DNA of 64,000 nt, taken from positions 1-64,000 of the forward strand of contig NZ_JAKWFK010000015.1 of assembly GCF_029522115.1 (NCBI RefSeq). Direction: 5' to 3'. Below, piece after piece: positions 36,627-44,852 of this stretch (its first letter is position 1; each line of letters opens with the position of its first letter). Source of the DNA: Trinickia sp. Y13. Lineage in GTDB: Bacteria; Pseudomonadota; Gammaproteobacteria; Burkholderiales; Burkholderiaceae. A model generated the notes under the pieces. The model made no database searches, was not told where the DNA came from, and was given only the letters and a program-made list of their open reading frames with translations. Made by a program: the position numbers and the translations under genes.

Positions 36627-37745
36627 ATGGCACTTGAACAGTTCATCAATTCCAAACCCTTCACGTTCGGCGTCGAGCTCGAGATCCAAGTCGTCAACAC
36701 GCACGACTACGATCTGACCAAAGCCGCGTCCGACTTGATGCGGCTCGTCAAAGACCAGAAGGTCCCCGGCAACATCACGCCCGAGATCACCGAAAGCATG
36801 ATCGAGCTGTCGACGGGGATCTGCAATTCGCATGAGGAAGCGCTCGCGCAACTGCGCACGTTGCGCGACACGCTCGTGGCGGCGGCCGATCATCTGAACG
36901 TTGGCCTCGCCGGAGGGGGCACGCACGCCTTCCAGCAATGGAGCGAGCGCCAAATTTTCGACGCGCCGCGCTTTCAGTATCTGTCCGAGCTCTACGGCTA
37001 TCTCGCCAAACAGTTCACCGTATTCGGCCAGCACGTGCATATCGGCTGTCCCGATCCCGACAGCGCGCTGTTCCTGTTGCATGCCATGTCGCGATTCATT
37101 CCGCATTTCATTGCGCTTTCGGCTTCCTCGCCGTACGTGCAAGGCGTCGACACGGGGTTTCACTCGGCGCGGCTGAACTCGGTATTCGCATTTCCGCTGT
37201 CGGGGCGCGCGCCGTTCGTGCTGACCTGGTCCGGCTTCGAGGAATATTTTTCGAAGATGGTTGCAACCGGCGTCGTCAACAGCATGAAAGATTTCTACTG
37301 GGATATCCGCCCCAAGCCGGGCTACGGCACCATCGAGGTGCGGGTCATGGATACGCCCTTGTCGGTCGACCGTGCCGCGGCGATCGCCTGCTACATCCAA
37401 ACCCTCGCGCGCCATTTGCTCGTCGACCGGCCGTTCCAGCCGCAAGAGGACGATTACCTCGTCTACACGTTCAATCGGTTCGAAGCCTGCCGTTTTGGGC
37501 TCGCCGGCACCTGCATCAACCCGCAGACAGGCGAGCGCCGCACGATATTCGAGGACATCCTGGAGACGCTGCGCGTGATCGAGCCGCATGGCGATGCGCT
37601 GCAGTCCTCGATGGCATTGCGCGAAATCGCCAACATCGCGCAGGGACAAGTCAACGATGCAACCTGGCTGCGAGAGATCGTCGCAAAAGAAAAATCGTTG
37701 CACGAAGCGGTTCGCCAACAATGCTTGCGGTGGCGGGGGGTTTAG
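36627..37745 (+). CDS. ybdK: YbdK carboxylate-amine ligase (GCS2 family)
   Basis: A 372-residue member of glutamate-cysteine ligase family 2. Motifs are [13 protein letters not shown] (metal-binding glutamates), [31 protein letters not shown] and [14 protein letters not shown]. coli YbdK has weak gamma-glutamylcysteine synthetase activity and its true substrate is unknown. This genome also has a classical gshA at 12.0 kb, so this is not the main glutathione enzyme. Probably co-transcribed with the antiporter. Confidence 0.93.
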   Translation: MALEQFINSKPFTFGVELEIQVVNTHDYDLTKAASDLMRLVKDQKVPGNITPEITESMIELSTGICNSHEEALAQLRTLRDTLVAAADHLNVGLAGGGTHAFQQWSERQIFDAPRFQYLSELYGYLAKQFTVFGQHVHIGCPDPDSALFLLHAMSRFIPHFIALSASSPYVQGVDTGFHSARLNSVFAFPLSGRAPFVLTWSGFEEYFSKMVATGVVNSMKDFYWDIRPKPGYGTIEVRVMDTPLSVDRAAAIACYIQTLARHLLVDRPFQPQEDDYLVYTFNRFEACRFGLAGTCINPQTGERRTIFEDILETLRVIEPHGDALQSSMALREIANIAQGQVNDATWLREIVAKEKSLHEAVRQQCLRWRGV

Positions 37746-38250
37746 GTTTTTTACGTTTACAACGTATACATTCGTAGTAATAGTTAACAATGTCGGGCCC
37801 AATCTGTGGAAAACCGGGAAATAGGCCTACGCATCAAGGGTCTAGGGCAACGATAACCGCGTGGCTCGCGCGTGCGGAACTCGCATGAGCTTTGGGTAAC
37901 TCGGATGGCGTTCGAATGACATCCGACGTTATCCAGAAATGACGCACATTCGTCACGCGCGGTTATACATGACTTATCCACAGATACGCCTGAATAACTT
38001 AGCTGTACTATTCTCTTTCGTCGCTTAAAATGGCGCGGCTGTCGTGTCGAAGGCGATATCGCGTGGGGCGCTCGTTCGTCGCGACGCCGCTCGGCGCTCA
38101 CGGGCGGCGTACGCGTGAAATAGTAGAATCGGCACGCTCTACAGATGGCGGGTCATCCCACGGGGGGCTGCCGCGGCGCAAGGCAAGGCGCGAGCAGGCA
38201 ACCAAATCAGCAGCGGCATGCTGTCAATTGCGAAATAGCGAACAAAGACT
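37746..38250. other. Gene-free region with origin-like right module
   Basis: About 505 bp between ybdK and the MarR gene. Its first 240 bp hold the mirror-image AT-rich block and DnaA boxes; the rest probably holds the MarR promoter. Confidence 0.55.
37748..37982. other. Origin-like module, right half (candidate oriC)
   Basis: Read on the minus strand: a perfect DnaA box (TGTGGATAA, plus-strand TTATCCACA at 37974-37982), a one-mismatch box TTATCCAGA (37929-37937), a one-mismatch box TGTGGAAAA (37805-37813), then TTGTTAACTATTACTACG (37773-37790) and further AT-rich sequence to 37748. It mirrors the left module at 34582-34842 with nearly equal spacing. Confidence 0.6.
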
Positions 38251-38898
38251 ATGAGCGAAGGTGTACACGGAGAGCAAGCGACCGGGCGCGTGACCCACAG
38301 CTTGCTGCGCTTGGGCACGGCAATGCGCAGCCAGGCGTGGGAATGGGCTGAAAGCGCTGGGCTCACGCCGACGCAAGGCGAGATCCTCGTGTTGCTCATG
38401 CAGCGGAAAAATCCGTTGCGCTTGGGCGAGATCGCTCGCGAGACGGCGCTCACCGCTGCTACGACGAGCGACGCCGTCAGCACGCTCGAAGCGAAAGGGC
38501 TCATCGAAAAGCGTCGTGCGACGGAGGACGGCCGCGCTTTGGCCGTCAAACTCACCCCGCGCGGTCGCACGGCTGCCAAGCGTGCGCAGCAATGGCCCGA
38601 ATTCCTCGTGGGCGCGATCAGCACGCTGCGCCACGACGAGCAGGCCATCTTCTATCGCACGATGATCAAGATGATTCGGCAGTTGCAGGTGCAAGGCACC
38701 ATGCCCGAACATCGCATGTGCGTCACCTGCAAGCATTTCGAAGCGAGCAAAAACCCGAAGAAGGCCGCGCATCGCTGCAACGCACTCGATATTGCGATCA
38801 GCGACGTGGATCTTCGGCTCGATTGCCCGGTGCATGAGCAGGCCGATTCGTTGACTCAGAAGAAGACCTGGAAGATCTTCGCGCAAAGCGCGACGTAG
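38251..38898 (+). CDS. MarR family regulator with cysteine-rich C-terminal tail
   Basis: A 215-residue winged-helix regulator. The MarR domain spans about 15-150 (TPTQGEILVLLMQRKNPLRLGEIARETALTAATTSDAVSTLEAKGLIEKRRATEDGRALAVKLT). Beyond it is an extension of about 65 residues with CVTCKHF, then HRCNALD and LDCPVHEQ: a C-x2-C...C...C-x2-H pattern suited to binding a metal or iron-sulfur cluster. Such a tail would let it sense redox state or metal. The target genes are not evident; it lies downstream of the origin-like region. Confidence 0.9.
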   Translation: MSEGVHGEQATGRVTHSLLRLGTAMRSQAWEWAESAGLTPTQGEILVLLMQRKNPLRLGEIARETALTAATTSDAVSTLEAKGLIEKRRATEDGRALAVKLTPRGRTAAKRAQQWPEFLVGAISTLRHDEQAIFYRTMIKMIRQLQVQGTMPEHRMCVTCKHFEASKNPKKAAHRCNALDIAISDVDLRLDCPVHEQADSLTQKKTWKIFAQSAT

Positions 38899-39051
38899 TC
38901 CACTCCACCCATATTTCGGTCCCGGCGGCGGTTGGCCTGCAGTTGACCGTAGTCGCGAGGCGTCGATGCGCCTGCTACGCCGCATTGCGCCTCGTACGGC
39001 GCCCAACGCCGCGCGTTAGCCGCCGGGCCGTCCTCTTGCCATGAGGATTCG

Positions 39052-39771
39052 ATGAATCGCGAAGTGCTCGCCGTGCGTCATGTCCATTTCGAGGATCTCG
39101 GTAGCCTAGAGCAAGTGTTAGGCGAGCGCGCGTGGTTCGTGCGCTATCTCGACGTCGGTCTCGCCCGTGTCGAGGCGCCGAACCCCGAGGCCCCGGCGCT
39201 CACCGTCATTCTGGGTGGTCCCATCTGCGCCTTCGACGATGCGTCGTATCCGACGCTCAAGCCCCTGCTCGCATTGCTCGAAAAAAGGATTGCGGCCGGT
39301 CTACCGACGCTTGGCATTTGCCTTGGCGCGCAATTGATTGCCCGTGTCCTCGGCGCGCGCGTCCATGCCTTGGGGCGCAAGGAAATCGGCTGGTCCGGTC
39401 TCACCTTGACCGAGGCAGGGCGCAATTCGCCGATGCGTCATTTCGACGGCGCGCACACGTCGATGCTGCACTGGCACGGCGATACCTTCGATTTGCCGGC
39501 CGATGCGGTGCGGCTCGCGTCAACGAACGTTTGCGAGAATCAAGCGTTTTCCTGGGGGGCGAACGTACTCGGGTTGCAGTGTCATCCTGAAATCCGAGGC
39601 GACCGCTTCGAGCGGTGGTTGATCGGTCATGCGAACGAGATCGAGTCGACGCCTGGGATCGACGCTAAGCAATTGCGCGCCGATACGGAGCGCTTGAGCC
39701 CAGCGTTGGAGCGAGCGGCGTACGCGGCGTTCGGCGAATGGCTCGACGCGCTCGCGCCGGCGCGGAGTTAA
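39052..39771 (+). CDS. Class I glutamine amidotransferase (GMP synthase-like)
   Basis: A 239-residue free-standing GATase domain. The nucleophile elbow is GICLGAQLIARVLGA (catalytic cysteine at about 92), the histidine and glutamate are in LQCHPEI, and the oxyanion strand is ILGGPICAFDD. Family members act on diverse substrates, including gamma-glutamyl compounds, and many are uncharacterised. No partner synthetase is adjacent. It is followed after 64 bp by the SET-domain gene on the same strand. Confidence 0.88.
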   Translation: MNREVLAVRHVHFEDLGSLEQVLGERAWFVRYLDVGLARVEAPNPEAPALTVILGGPICAFDDASYPTLKPLLALLEKRIAAGLPTLGICLGAQLIARVLGARVHALGRKEIGWSGLTLTEAGRNSPMRHFDGAHTSMLHWHGDTFDLPADAVRLASTNVCENQAFSWGANVLGLQCHPEIRGDRFERWLIGHANEIESTPGIDAKQLRADTERLSPALERAAYAAFGEWLDALAPARS

Positions 39772-39835
39772 GATTGCGAAATTTTCGAACGCAATGCCGC
39801 GCTGGCGGCATCCAGGCTTTTCTGAGGATTGATCG

Positions 39836-40321
39836 ATGAGTTCACGCAAGTTGGTCGTGCGCCAGTCCGGCGTGCATGGCAAAGGCGTCTTTGCTGCCGT
39901 GCCGCTCAAGGCGGGTGAGCGTCTGCTGGAATACAAGGGTGAGCGCATCTCGTGGAAGGAAGCATTGCGGCGGCACCCCCACAATCCCGCCGAGCCCAAT
40001 CACACGTTCTACTTCGCGCTCGAGGACGGGCGCGTCATCGATGGCAAAATCGGCGGCAACAGCGCGCGCTGGATCAACCATTCGTGCGCGCCCAATTGCG
40101 AGGCCGAAGAGGTCGACGGCCGCGTTTTCATTCACGCGTTGCGCGATATCCCGGCCGATGAGGAGTTGTTTTACGACTACGGCCTCGTCATCGATGCGCG
40201 CCAGACCAAGAAGCTCAAGAAGGAATATGCGTGCCACTGCGGCGCACGCAAGTGCCGGGGAACGATGCTCGCGCCCAAGGACAGCCCGAAGAAAAAGAAG
40301 AAAGAAAGGCGCTCGAGCTAG
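39836..40321 (+). CDS. SET domain lysine methyltransferase-like protein
   Basis: A 161-residue protein that is almost entirely SET domain. Motifs are GVHGKGVFAAVPLKAGE, the AdoMet/knot NHSCAPNCEAEEVDG, ELFYDYG, and a post-SET zinc triad CHCGARKCRGTM. A lysine-rich tail (PKKKKKERRSS) ends the protein. SET proteins methylate lysines of proteins; bacterial examples are known but few have a defined target. The gene overlaps the histidine-kinase gene tail-to-tail by four bases. Confidence 0.9.
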   Translation: MSSRKLVVRQSGVHGKGVFAAVPLKAGERLLEYKGERISWKEALRRHPHNPAEPNHTFYFALEDGRVIDGKIGGNSARWINHSCAPNCEAEEVDGRVFIHALRDIPADEELFYDYGLVIDARQTKKLKKEYACHCGARKCRGTMLAPKDSPKKKKKERRSS

Positions 40322-41802
40322 CCGAGGGGCGCATGGGCGCCGGCACTCGCCGTTCGTTCTACGTCCGTGTTGGTGGTCAGCGGGACGCGCAATACGAATC
40401 GCGCGCCGCCACCCGTCGCGTCCTCGTAGCGCACGCTGCCGCCGTGCAAGCTCATGATGTCGTGGACGATGGCAAGGCCTAGGCCTGCGCCTGCATCCAC
40501 GCTGGTATCGGCCGTATCGTGCCGGTCGCCGCGAAAGAACCGCTTGAACAAATCGGCTTGCAAGGCCGCCGGCACGCCGGAGCCGTTATCTTCCACCGCG
40601 ATTTCCGCAAACCGTACGCCCTGCTCGTCGCTCGCTTCGTTCACGCTCACGGTCACATTGGCGCCCGCGACGCGCGCCGACGGCAGGTACTTGAGCGCGT
40701 TATCGAGCAGATTGGCGATCACTTCACGCAGCAACACCGCATTGCCGCGCACGAGCAGCGGTTTGTCGTTTGTGGGATCGTCCAAGCGCTGAAAGCCTAG
40801 ATCGACGTGCGCGGCCAACGCGCGCGGCACCCATTCCGCGCCCGTTTCGAACGCGAGCACGGCGATGTCCAGTTCTGTGAAGCGCGCCGTTTGTTCACCG
40901 GGCTCGGCGCGAGCGAGCGAGAGCAATTGGTTGGACAGGCGTACCGCGCGATCGGCTGCCGCGCGCACTTCCCGCACGGCAACGAGCGTCTGGCTCGGAT
41001 CGCGTGCGGTGACCGCTTGCTCCGCGTGGAGCTTGACCGCGGTCAGCGGCGTGCGCAGTTGATGCGCGGCGTCGGCAATGAATTTTCTTTGCGCTTCCAA
41101 AGCGCTCTTCAACCGCACGAGCAGTGCGTTCATTGCGCTCGTCAACGGCTGGATTTCGACCGGGACGTAGGTTTCGTCGACGGGCTCGAGCGACATATGC
41201 GTCTGCTTGTTCAGCGAATCGGCAAGCACGGTCAACGGATTGAGCTGCTGATTGACCACTCGCCAGACGATGCCCCAGCCTGCGAGCAGCAAGAGCAGCA
41301 GCGGCATCATGATGGCGACGAGAAACTCGGCCGCGATGCGATAGCGATGCTGTAGAGGCTGAGCCACTTCGACGATGATCGGGTCGCCGATGTCCTGCAG
41401 CACGCGTACCTGCGCCACGCGCACATGTTTGCCCGCGTACTGCGCTTCGAATACGAAGGCCGCGCGCTGCTCGCTCACGCGCGTGCCGAACAGCGGCAGC
41501 GCCGGCTCGCCGGCGATCTCATGCTCGCCGTCGCTGATCCGGTAGATCAGATTGTCACTGGGATCGGAGAACATCGCCTGCGCGAGCGGCGGGACGGTCG
41601 AACGGGCGTTCGGCCCGGCCAGTTGAACTTGCTTCGAGATCGCCGTTGCCAGATCGGACAGCGAGCGGTCGATGACGTGCTGCGTGTATTGCCAGGCGAG
41701 CCAGTAGGCGATGAGGCCGCTCATCAACGCCAGCATCGACAGCGGCGCGGCAAGCCGTCGCAAAAGCGAACGGCGCAGGCTGGTCGCAGCGACTGGCGGC
41801 AT
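40318..41802 (-). CDS. Sensor histidine kinase (TctE/QseC-like)
   Basis: A 494-residue membrane kinase. Membrane segments at about 18-38 and 165-185 enclose a periplasmic sensor of the two-component-sensor N-terminal (2CSK_N) type. A HAMP-like linker, the HisKA phosphoacceptor site AAHQLRTPLTAVKLHAEQA, and the HATPase motifs NLLDNALKYLP (N box), DNGSGVP (G1) and GAGLGLAIV (G2) follow. It is paired with the upstream response regulator. TctE members control tricarboxylate uptake in some species, but no tctCBA genes are nearby, so the signal is unknown. Confidence 0.92.
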   Translation of the reverse strand: MPPVAATSLRRSLLRRLAAPLSMLALMSGLIAYWLAWQYTQHVIDRSLSDLATAISKQVQLAGPNARSTVPPLAQAMFSDPSDNLIYRISDGEHEIAGEPALPLFGTRVSEQRAAFVFEAQYAGKHVRVAQVRVLQDIGDPIIVEVAQPLQHRYRIAAEFLVAIMMPLLLLLLAGWGIVWRVVNQQLNPLTVLADSLNKQTHMSLEPVDETYVPVEIQPLTSAMNALLVRLKSALEAQRKFIADAAHQLRTPLTAVKLHAEQAVTARDPSQTLVAVREVRAAADRAVRLSNQLLSLARAEPGEQTARFTELDIAVLAFETGAEWVPRALAAHVDLGFQRLDDPTNDKPLLVRGNAVLLREVIANLLDNALKYLPSARVAGANVTVSVNEASDEQGVRFAEIAVEDNGSGVPAALQADLFKRFFRGDRHDTADTSVDAGAGLGLAIVHDIMSLHGGSVRYEDATGGGARFVLRVPLTTNTDVERTASAGAHAPLG

Positions 41803-41913
41803 GGCGATCGATCGAAGGTATGGGACAAGAGGCTCGCGCGCCGCGCCTGCGGCTGGCAGTCAGACTGCGCGCGGCCGCTATTGGCGGGCGCTGGCCGCGC
41901 GCGAGCGCGCTCG

Positions 41914-42600
41914 TTACGACGCGGGACGGATTTCTTGTAGCAGATAACCGAAACCGCGCACGGTCACGATTTCCACGCGGCAATTTTCCAGCTTTTTGCG
42001 CACGCGATGCACGTACACTTCGATGGCCGTATCGCCGAGGTCGCCGCCGAAGTGCGTCAGATGATCCTGCAACTGCGCCTTGCTCACGACGCGGCCGTGG
42101 CGCAGCAACAGCATTTCGAGCACGGCGAATTCGCGCGGCGAAAGTTCGAGCGGTTTGTCGTCGTTGAAAATGCGGCGATCGACGCCGGACAAACGTACGC
42201 CGCCCAGCGAAACTTCGGGCCGCGGCGTATCGCTGTGCGGCCCGCTGCGCCGCATGACGGCGCGGATGCGAGCCTCGAGCTCGGCGGGCTCGAACGGCTT
42301 GAGCATGTAGTCGTCGGCGCCGGCGTTCAGGCCTTGCACGCGGTCATTCAGTTCGTCGCGCGCGGTCAGCACGATCACGGGCGTGTGGCGGTTCGCTTGC
42401 CTGAAGCGCGAGAGCAGCGTCATGCCGTCGACGCCGGGCAAGCCCAGATCGAGGATCACGAGTTCGTGCCGGTTTTGCGTGAGCGCCTGTTCAGCGAAGA
42501 TGCCGTCGTGAACCATGTCGACGGTGAACCCGGCTTGTTCGAGGCTGCTTTGGATGCCGCGCGCGATGGGGCGGTCGTCTTCGATGAGGAGGAGTCGCAT
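41914..42600 (-). CDS. OmpR-family response regulator (TctD/QseB-like)
   Basis: A 228-residue regulator. The receiver domain has the acidic pocket EDD, phosphoacceptor D51 in VILDLGLPG, and K101 in MLKPFEP. The winged-helix DNA-binding domain ends EVYVHRVRKKLENCRVEIVTVRGFGYLL. It lies 111 bp upstream of the kinase gene on the same strand. Confidence 0.94.
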   Translation of the reverse strand: MRLLLIEDDRPIARGIQSSLEQAGFTVDMVHDGIFAEQALTQNRHELVILDLGLPGVDGMTLLSRFRQANRHTPVIVLTARDELNDRVQGLNAGADDYMLKPFEPAELEARIRAVMRRSGPHSDTPRPEVSLGGVRLSGVDRRIFNDDKPLELSPREFAVLEMLLLRHGRVVSKAQLQDHLTHFGGDLGDTAIEVYVHRVRKKLENCRVEIVTVRGFGYLLQEIRPAS

Positions 42601-42730
42601 GGAATTCGCTCAAGTACAATGAGTTACGCATGTCTAGCAACGCCGACCGGCGATGCCTTCTTGGCCACACAGCGAGCTTGCCGCTGCAAGAAAAAGCTCA
42701 GTCAGGCGCCCCAGGCCAACATCACGAACC

Positions 42731-42952
42731 ATGTCCGAGATCACGATCAACGAACTAGAAGCCGCGATCAACTTTTGGCGCACCCGCTCGCCTGCGAGCG
42801 GCGACGAGCTCAGCTTGTGCAAGGAGGCTAGCGCGCTCTCCAAGCCGTATGCGCTAATGATTGTACAGCGTCAGGCCAGCGTGCCGGCAGACGGGTTGGA
42901 CCCGGTCGCTCGCGATGCCTGGGAACAATACCGGCGCGCCATCCAAGGATGA
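42731..42952 (+). CDS. Small DUF3717-like protein
   Basis: A 73-residue protein, MSEITINELEAAINFWRTRS at the start, then ELSLCKEASALSKPYALMIVQRQ. This resembles the DUF3717 family of small betaproteobacterial proteins, named from memory. No signal peptide or membrane segment is present; a single conserved-looking cysteine lies in LCKEA. Function unknown. The start at 42731 is the family-type N-terminus; the longer open frame upstream is not convincing. Confidence 0.75.
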   Translation: MSEITINELEAAINFWRTRSPASGDELSLCKEASALSKPYALMIVQRQASVPADGLDPVARDAWEQYRRAIQG

Positions 42953-42979
42953 GGGTCCGCGCGCGGGCTGCGGCGGGCG

Positions 42980-43285
42980 TTAGCCGCTGTGGATGGCGCG
43001 CGCGGCGCCATCGATGAACCTGGCCAATTCGACGTCGCGCTCGGTCACGCCGTTCGCTTCGTGCGTGCTCAGCGTGATGTCGACGGTGTGATAGACGTTG
43101 AACCATTCCGGATGATGGTTCATCTCCTGCGCCTTGAGTGCGACGCGTGTCATGAAACCGAAAGCCTCGTTGAAATCGGCGAACTTGAATTGGCGGTGGA
43201 TCGCGTCGCGGCCGGCGACGGCCTGCCAGCCCGGCAGACTAGCGAGCGCTGTCGCACGTTCCTCGGAAGTCAATTTGTGGATCAT
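42980..43285 (-). CDS. phhB: Pterin-4-alpha-carbinolamine dehydratase
   Basis: A 101-residue PCD. The active-site histidines are in NHHPEW, and the framework LPGWQ...[22 protein letters not shown]...[11 protein letters not shown] is typical. It dehydrates the 4a-hydroxytetrahydropterin made by aromatic amino acid hydroxylases, or acts in molybdopterin metabolism. The ATG at 43285 has a perfect AGGAGGTG ribosome site, which decides the start. phhA is not adjacent. It is divergent from an Lrp-type regulator. Confidence 0.93.
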   Translation of the reverse strand: MIHKLTSEERATALASLPGWQAVAGRDAIHRQFKFADFNEAFGFMTRVALKAQEMNHHPEWFNVYHTVDITLSTHEANGVTERDVELARFIDGAARAIHSG

Positions 43286-43530
43286 TGCGTCACCTCCTTT
43301 CATCCATGAGCCGGGCTGACCGGCAACGCCGAACCGCGTCGTATCGCACGGCCGATGCCCATCGGGCCATTCTTTCACAATCGCGCCGAGGACGCTGAGG
43401 CCCTCAGCGGCGTCATAGGGGCATTGCCTTCGAGAAGGGTGCGATGTGTGTGGATGCATTGAAAGTGCATAAATGAGTGATGCAGTGCGATAATCGCGCG
43501 TACATAAGTGTACCGACGCGGAAAAAAATC

Positions 43531-44022
43531 ATGCTCGACCTCGATCACTTCGACTTAGCTTTGCTGGAAGTCTTACAGCGCTTCGGCCGAGCAACCCATC
43601 AGCAACTCGGTGAGCGCGTCCCGCTCTCTGCATCGCAAATAGGCCGTCGCGTGCAGCGGCTCGAAGCGCTCGGCGTGATCGACGGTTATCGCGTCGTGCT
43701 GCGCCCCGAAAAGCTCGGGCTCGGCGTCACGGCGTTTACCAGTTTGCGGCTCAAGCACCATGGCGATTCGATCGTCGAACAGTTCCAGCAGCAAATCGAC
43801 ACGTTGCCCGAGGTGTTGGAATGTCACGCGGTGGTGGGCGACGCCGACTATCTTCTGCGCATCGTCGCGCCCGATCTGAGCGCGTTTTCGTCGTTCGTCA
43901 TGAAGAAGCTCATGCGCGTGCCGGGCGTGGACAGCGTGCGCTCGAATATCGTCTTGACGACATTCAAGCGCAACGGCGCGCTACCGCTCGCGCATCTGTC
44001 GCCGGGCGCGGCGTCCGCTTGA
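43531..44022 (+). CDS. Lrp/AsnC family regulator
   Basis: A 163-residue regulator: N-terminal helix-turn-helix (FDLALLEVLQRFGRATHQQLGERVPLSASQIGRRVQRLEALGVIDGYRV) and C-terminal RAM effector domain (LGVTAFTSLRLKHHG...VVGDADYLLRIVAPDLSAF). Such proteins form octamers and respond to amino acids. Divergent from phhB, so control of phenylalanine/tyrosine metabolism is a reasonable guess. The ATG at 43531 begins the usual N-terminus. Confidence 0.92.
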   Translation: MLDLDHFDLALLEVLQRFGRATHQQLGERVPLSASQIGRRVQRLEALGVIDGYRVVLRPEKLGLGVTAFTSLRLKHHGDSIVEQFQQQIDTLPEVLECHAVVGDADYLLRIVAPDLSAFSSFVMKKLMRVPGVDSVRSNIVLTTFKRNGALPLAHLSPGAASA

Positions 44023-44056
44023 GCCGATAGCGCGCCGGGCTGGGCGCGCTCAGCCC

Positions 44057-44587
44057 TCAGGCGGCACGCGCTCCCAACTCGTTGAGCAGGTCGACATAGG
44101 CGAGCGCCACGAGATCGGTCTGCGGCACGCCAAGCTTGGCGAACACTGCGTGCGCTTCGGCGGTGCCGCCCGCTTCGTCGTCTTCCGGCTGAAGCACGAC
44201 TTCGAGTTCGACGAAATCGCCCAGGCCGTCGACGCGATCCAAGTGAATGCGCGTGCGCCCGGCGAGATAGACGTGGCGCTCCTTCGTGACGATGCCGCGC
44301 GTCGTCAGCGCAGTGGCCAGCAAGGCATGCATCGCTTCCGGGTTCGTCACCGGGCTGCGCGTGTAGTACGACGCTTTCGGCCCCTCCTTATCGTCGCGTT
44401 GATAGAAGATCAATTCGGAGGGTGTGCCGTCGTCGAACTGCCGCAGCTTCAACCGGCCTCGCGGCACGTCGTAAAAGAAATCTTGCTGGCGAAAGATGAG
44501 CGGGGCGTCGTCGGCGAGCGAGGCGGCGCGCTCGCGCAGCTCGTCGAATGCGCGGGCGCGCGCTTTGAGTTCGATGTTGCGTGCCAT
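44057..44587 (-). CDS. CYTH domain protein (class IV adenylate cyclase/thiamine triphosphatase-like)
   Basis: A 176-residue CYTH tunnel-fold protein: MARNIELKARA carries the ExExK-like metal motif in shortened form, followed by FFYDVPRGRLKLRQFDDG, ELIFYQRDD and RTRIHLDRVDGLGDFVELEVVL. Members hydrolyse triphosphate compounds, or make cAMP in the CyaB class. Which activity applies here is uncertain. Free-standing. Confidence 0.85.
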   Translation of the reverse strand: MARNIELKARARAFDELRERAASLADDAPLIFRQQDFFYDVPRGRLKLRQFDDGTPSELIFYQRDDKEGPKASYYTRSPVTNPEAMHALLATALTTRGIVTKERHVYLAGRTRIHLDRVDGLGDFVELEVVLQPEDDEAGGTAEAHAVFAKLGVPQTDLVALAYVDLLNELGARAA

Positions 44588-44852
44588 GTCGGGCTCCTAT
44601 GCAAACGTAGGGTAAGACGGGCGGGGCGCCGACCGGTCGGATTGATCGGATTGATCGGACCGATCGGCGAACGGATCGATGCGGCCAAGGGGAGGACGCA
44701 CCGGCAATCGCGTGCGGACAACGAGAAGCGCGAAACGAGAACGAGAAATGCGAAGCGAAGAAAGAAACGCGCACCGGTTCGAGGAGCGGGGCGCGAAGCG
44801 CTAATCTAACAAAAAGCGCTACCGTGCGTCGCGCAAATCGCGGCGTTCGCGC

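Noticed and set aside
36576-37802. 408-residue minus-strand frame opposite ybdK
   Set aside because: Antisense shadow; ybdK on the plus strand has clear family motifs.
43286-43459. Upstream extension of phhB as a phhA remnant
   Set aside because: The translated sequence does not resemble the phenylalanine hydroxylase C-terminus as far as I can tell, and the perfect ribosome site fixes the phhB start at 43285.
44630-44670. Short tandem GATCGGATT repeats
   Set aside because: Only three to four imperfect units; no array, spacer pattern or neighbouring cas genes, so not CRISPR, and probably simple drift.
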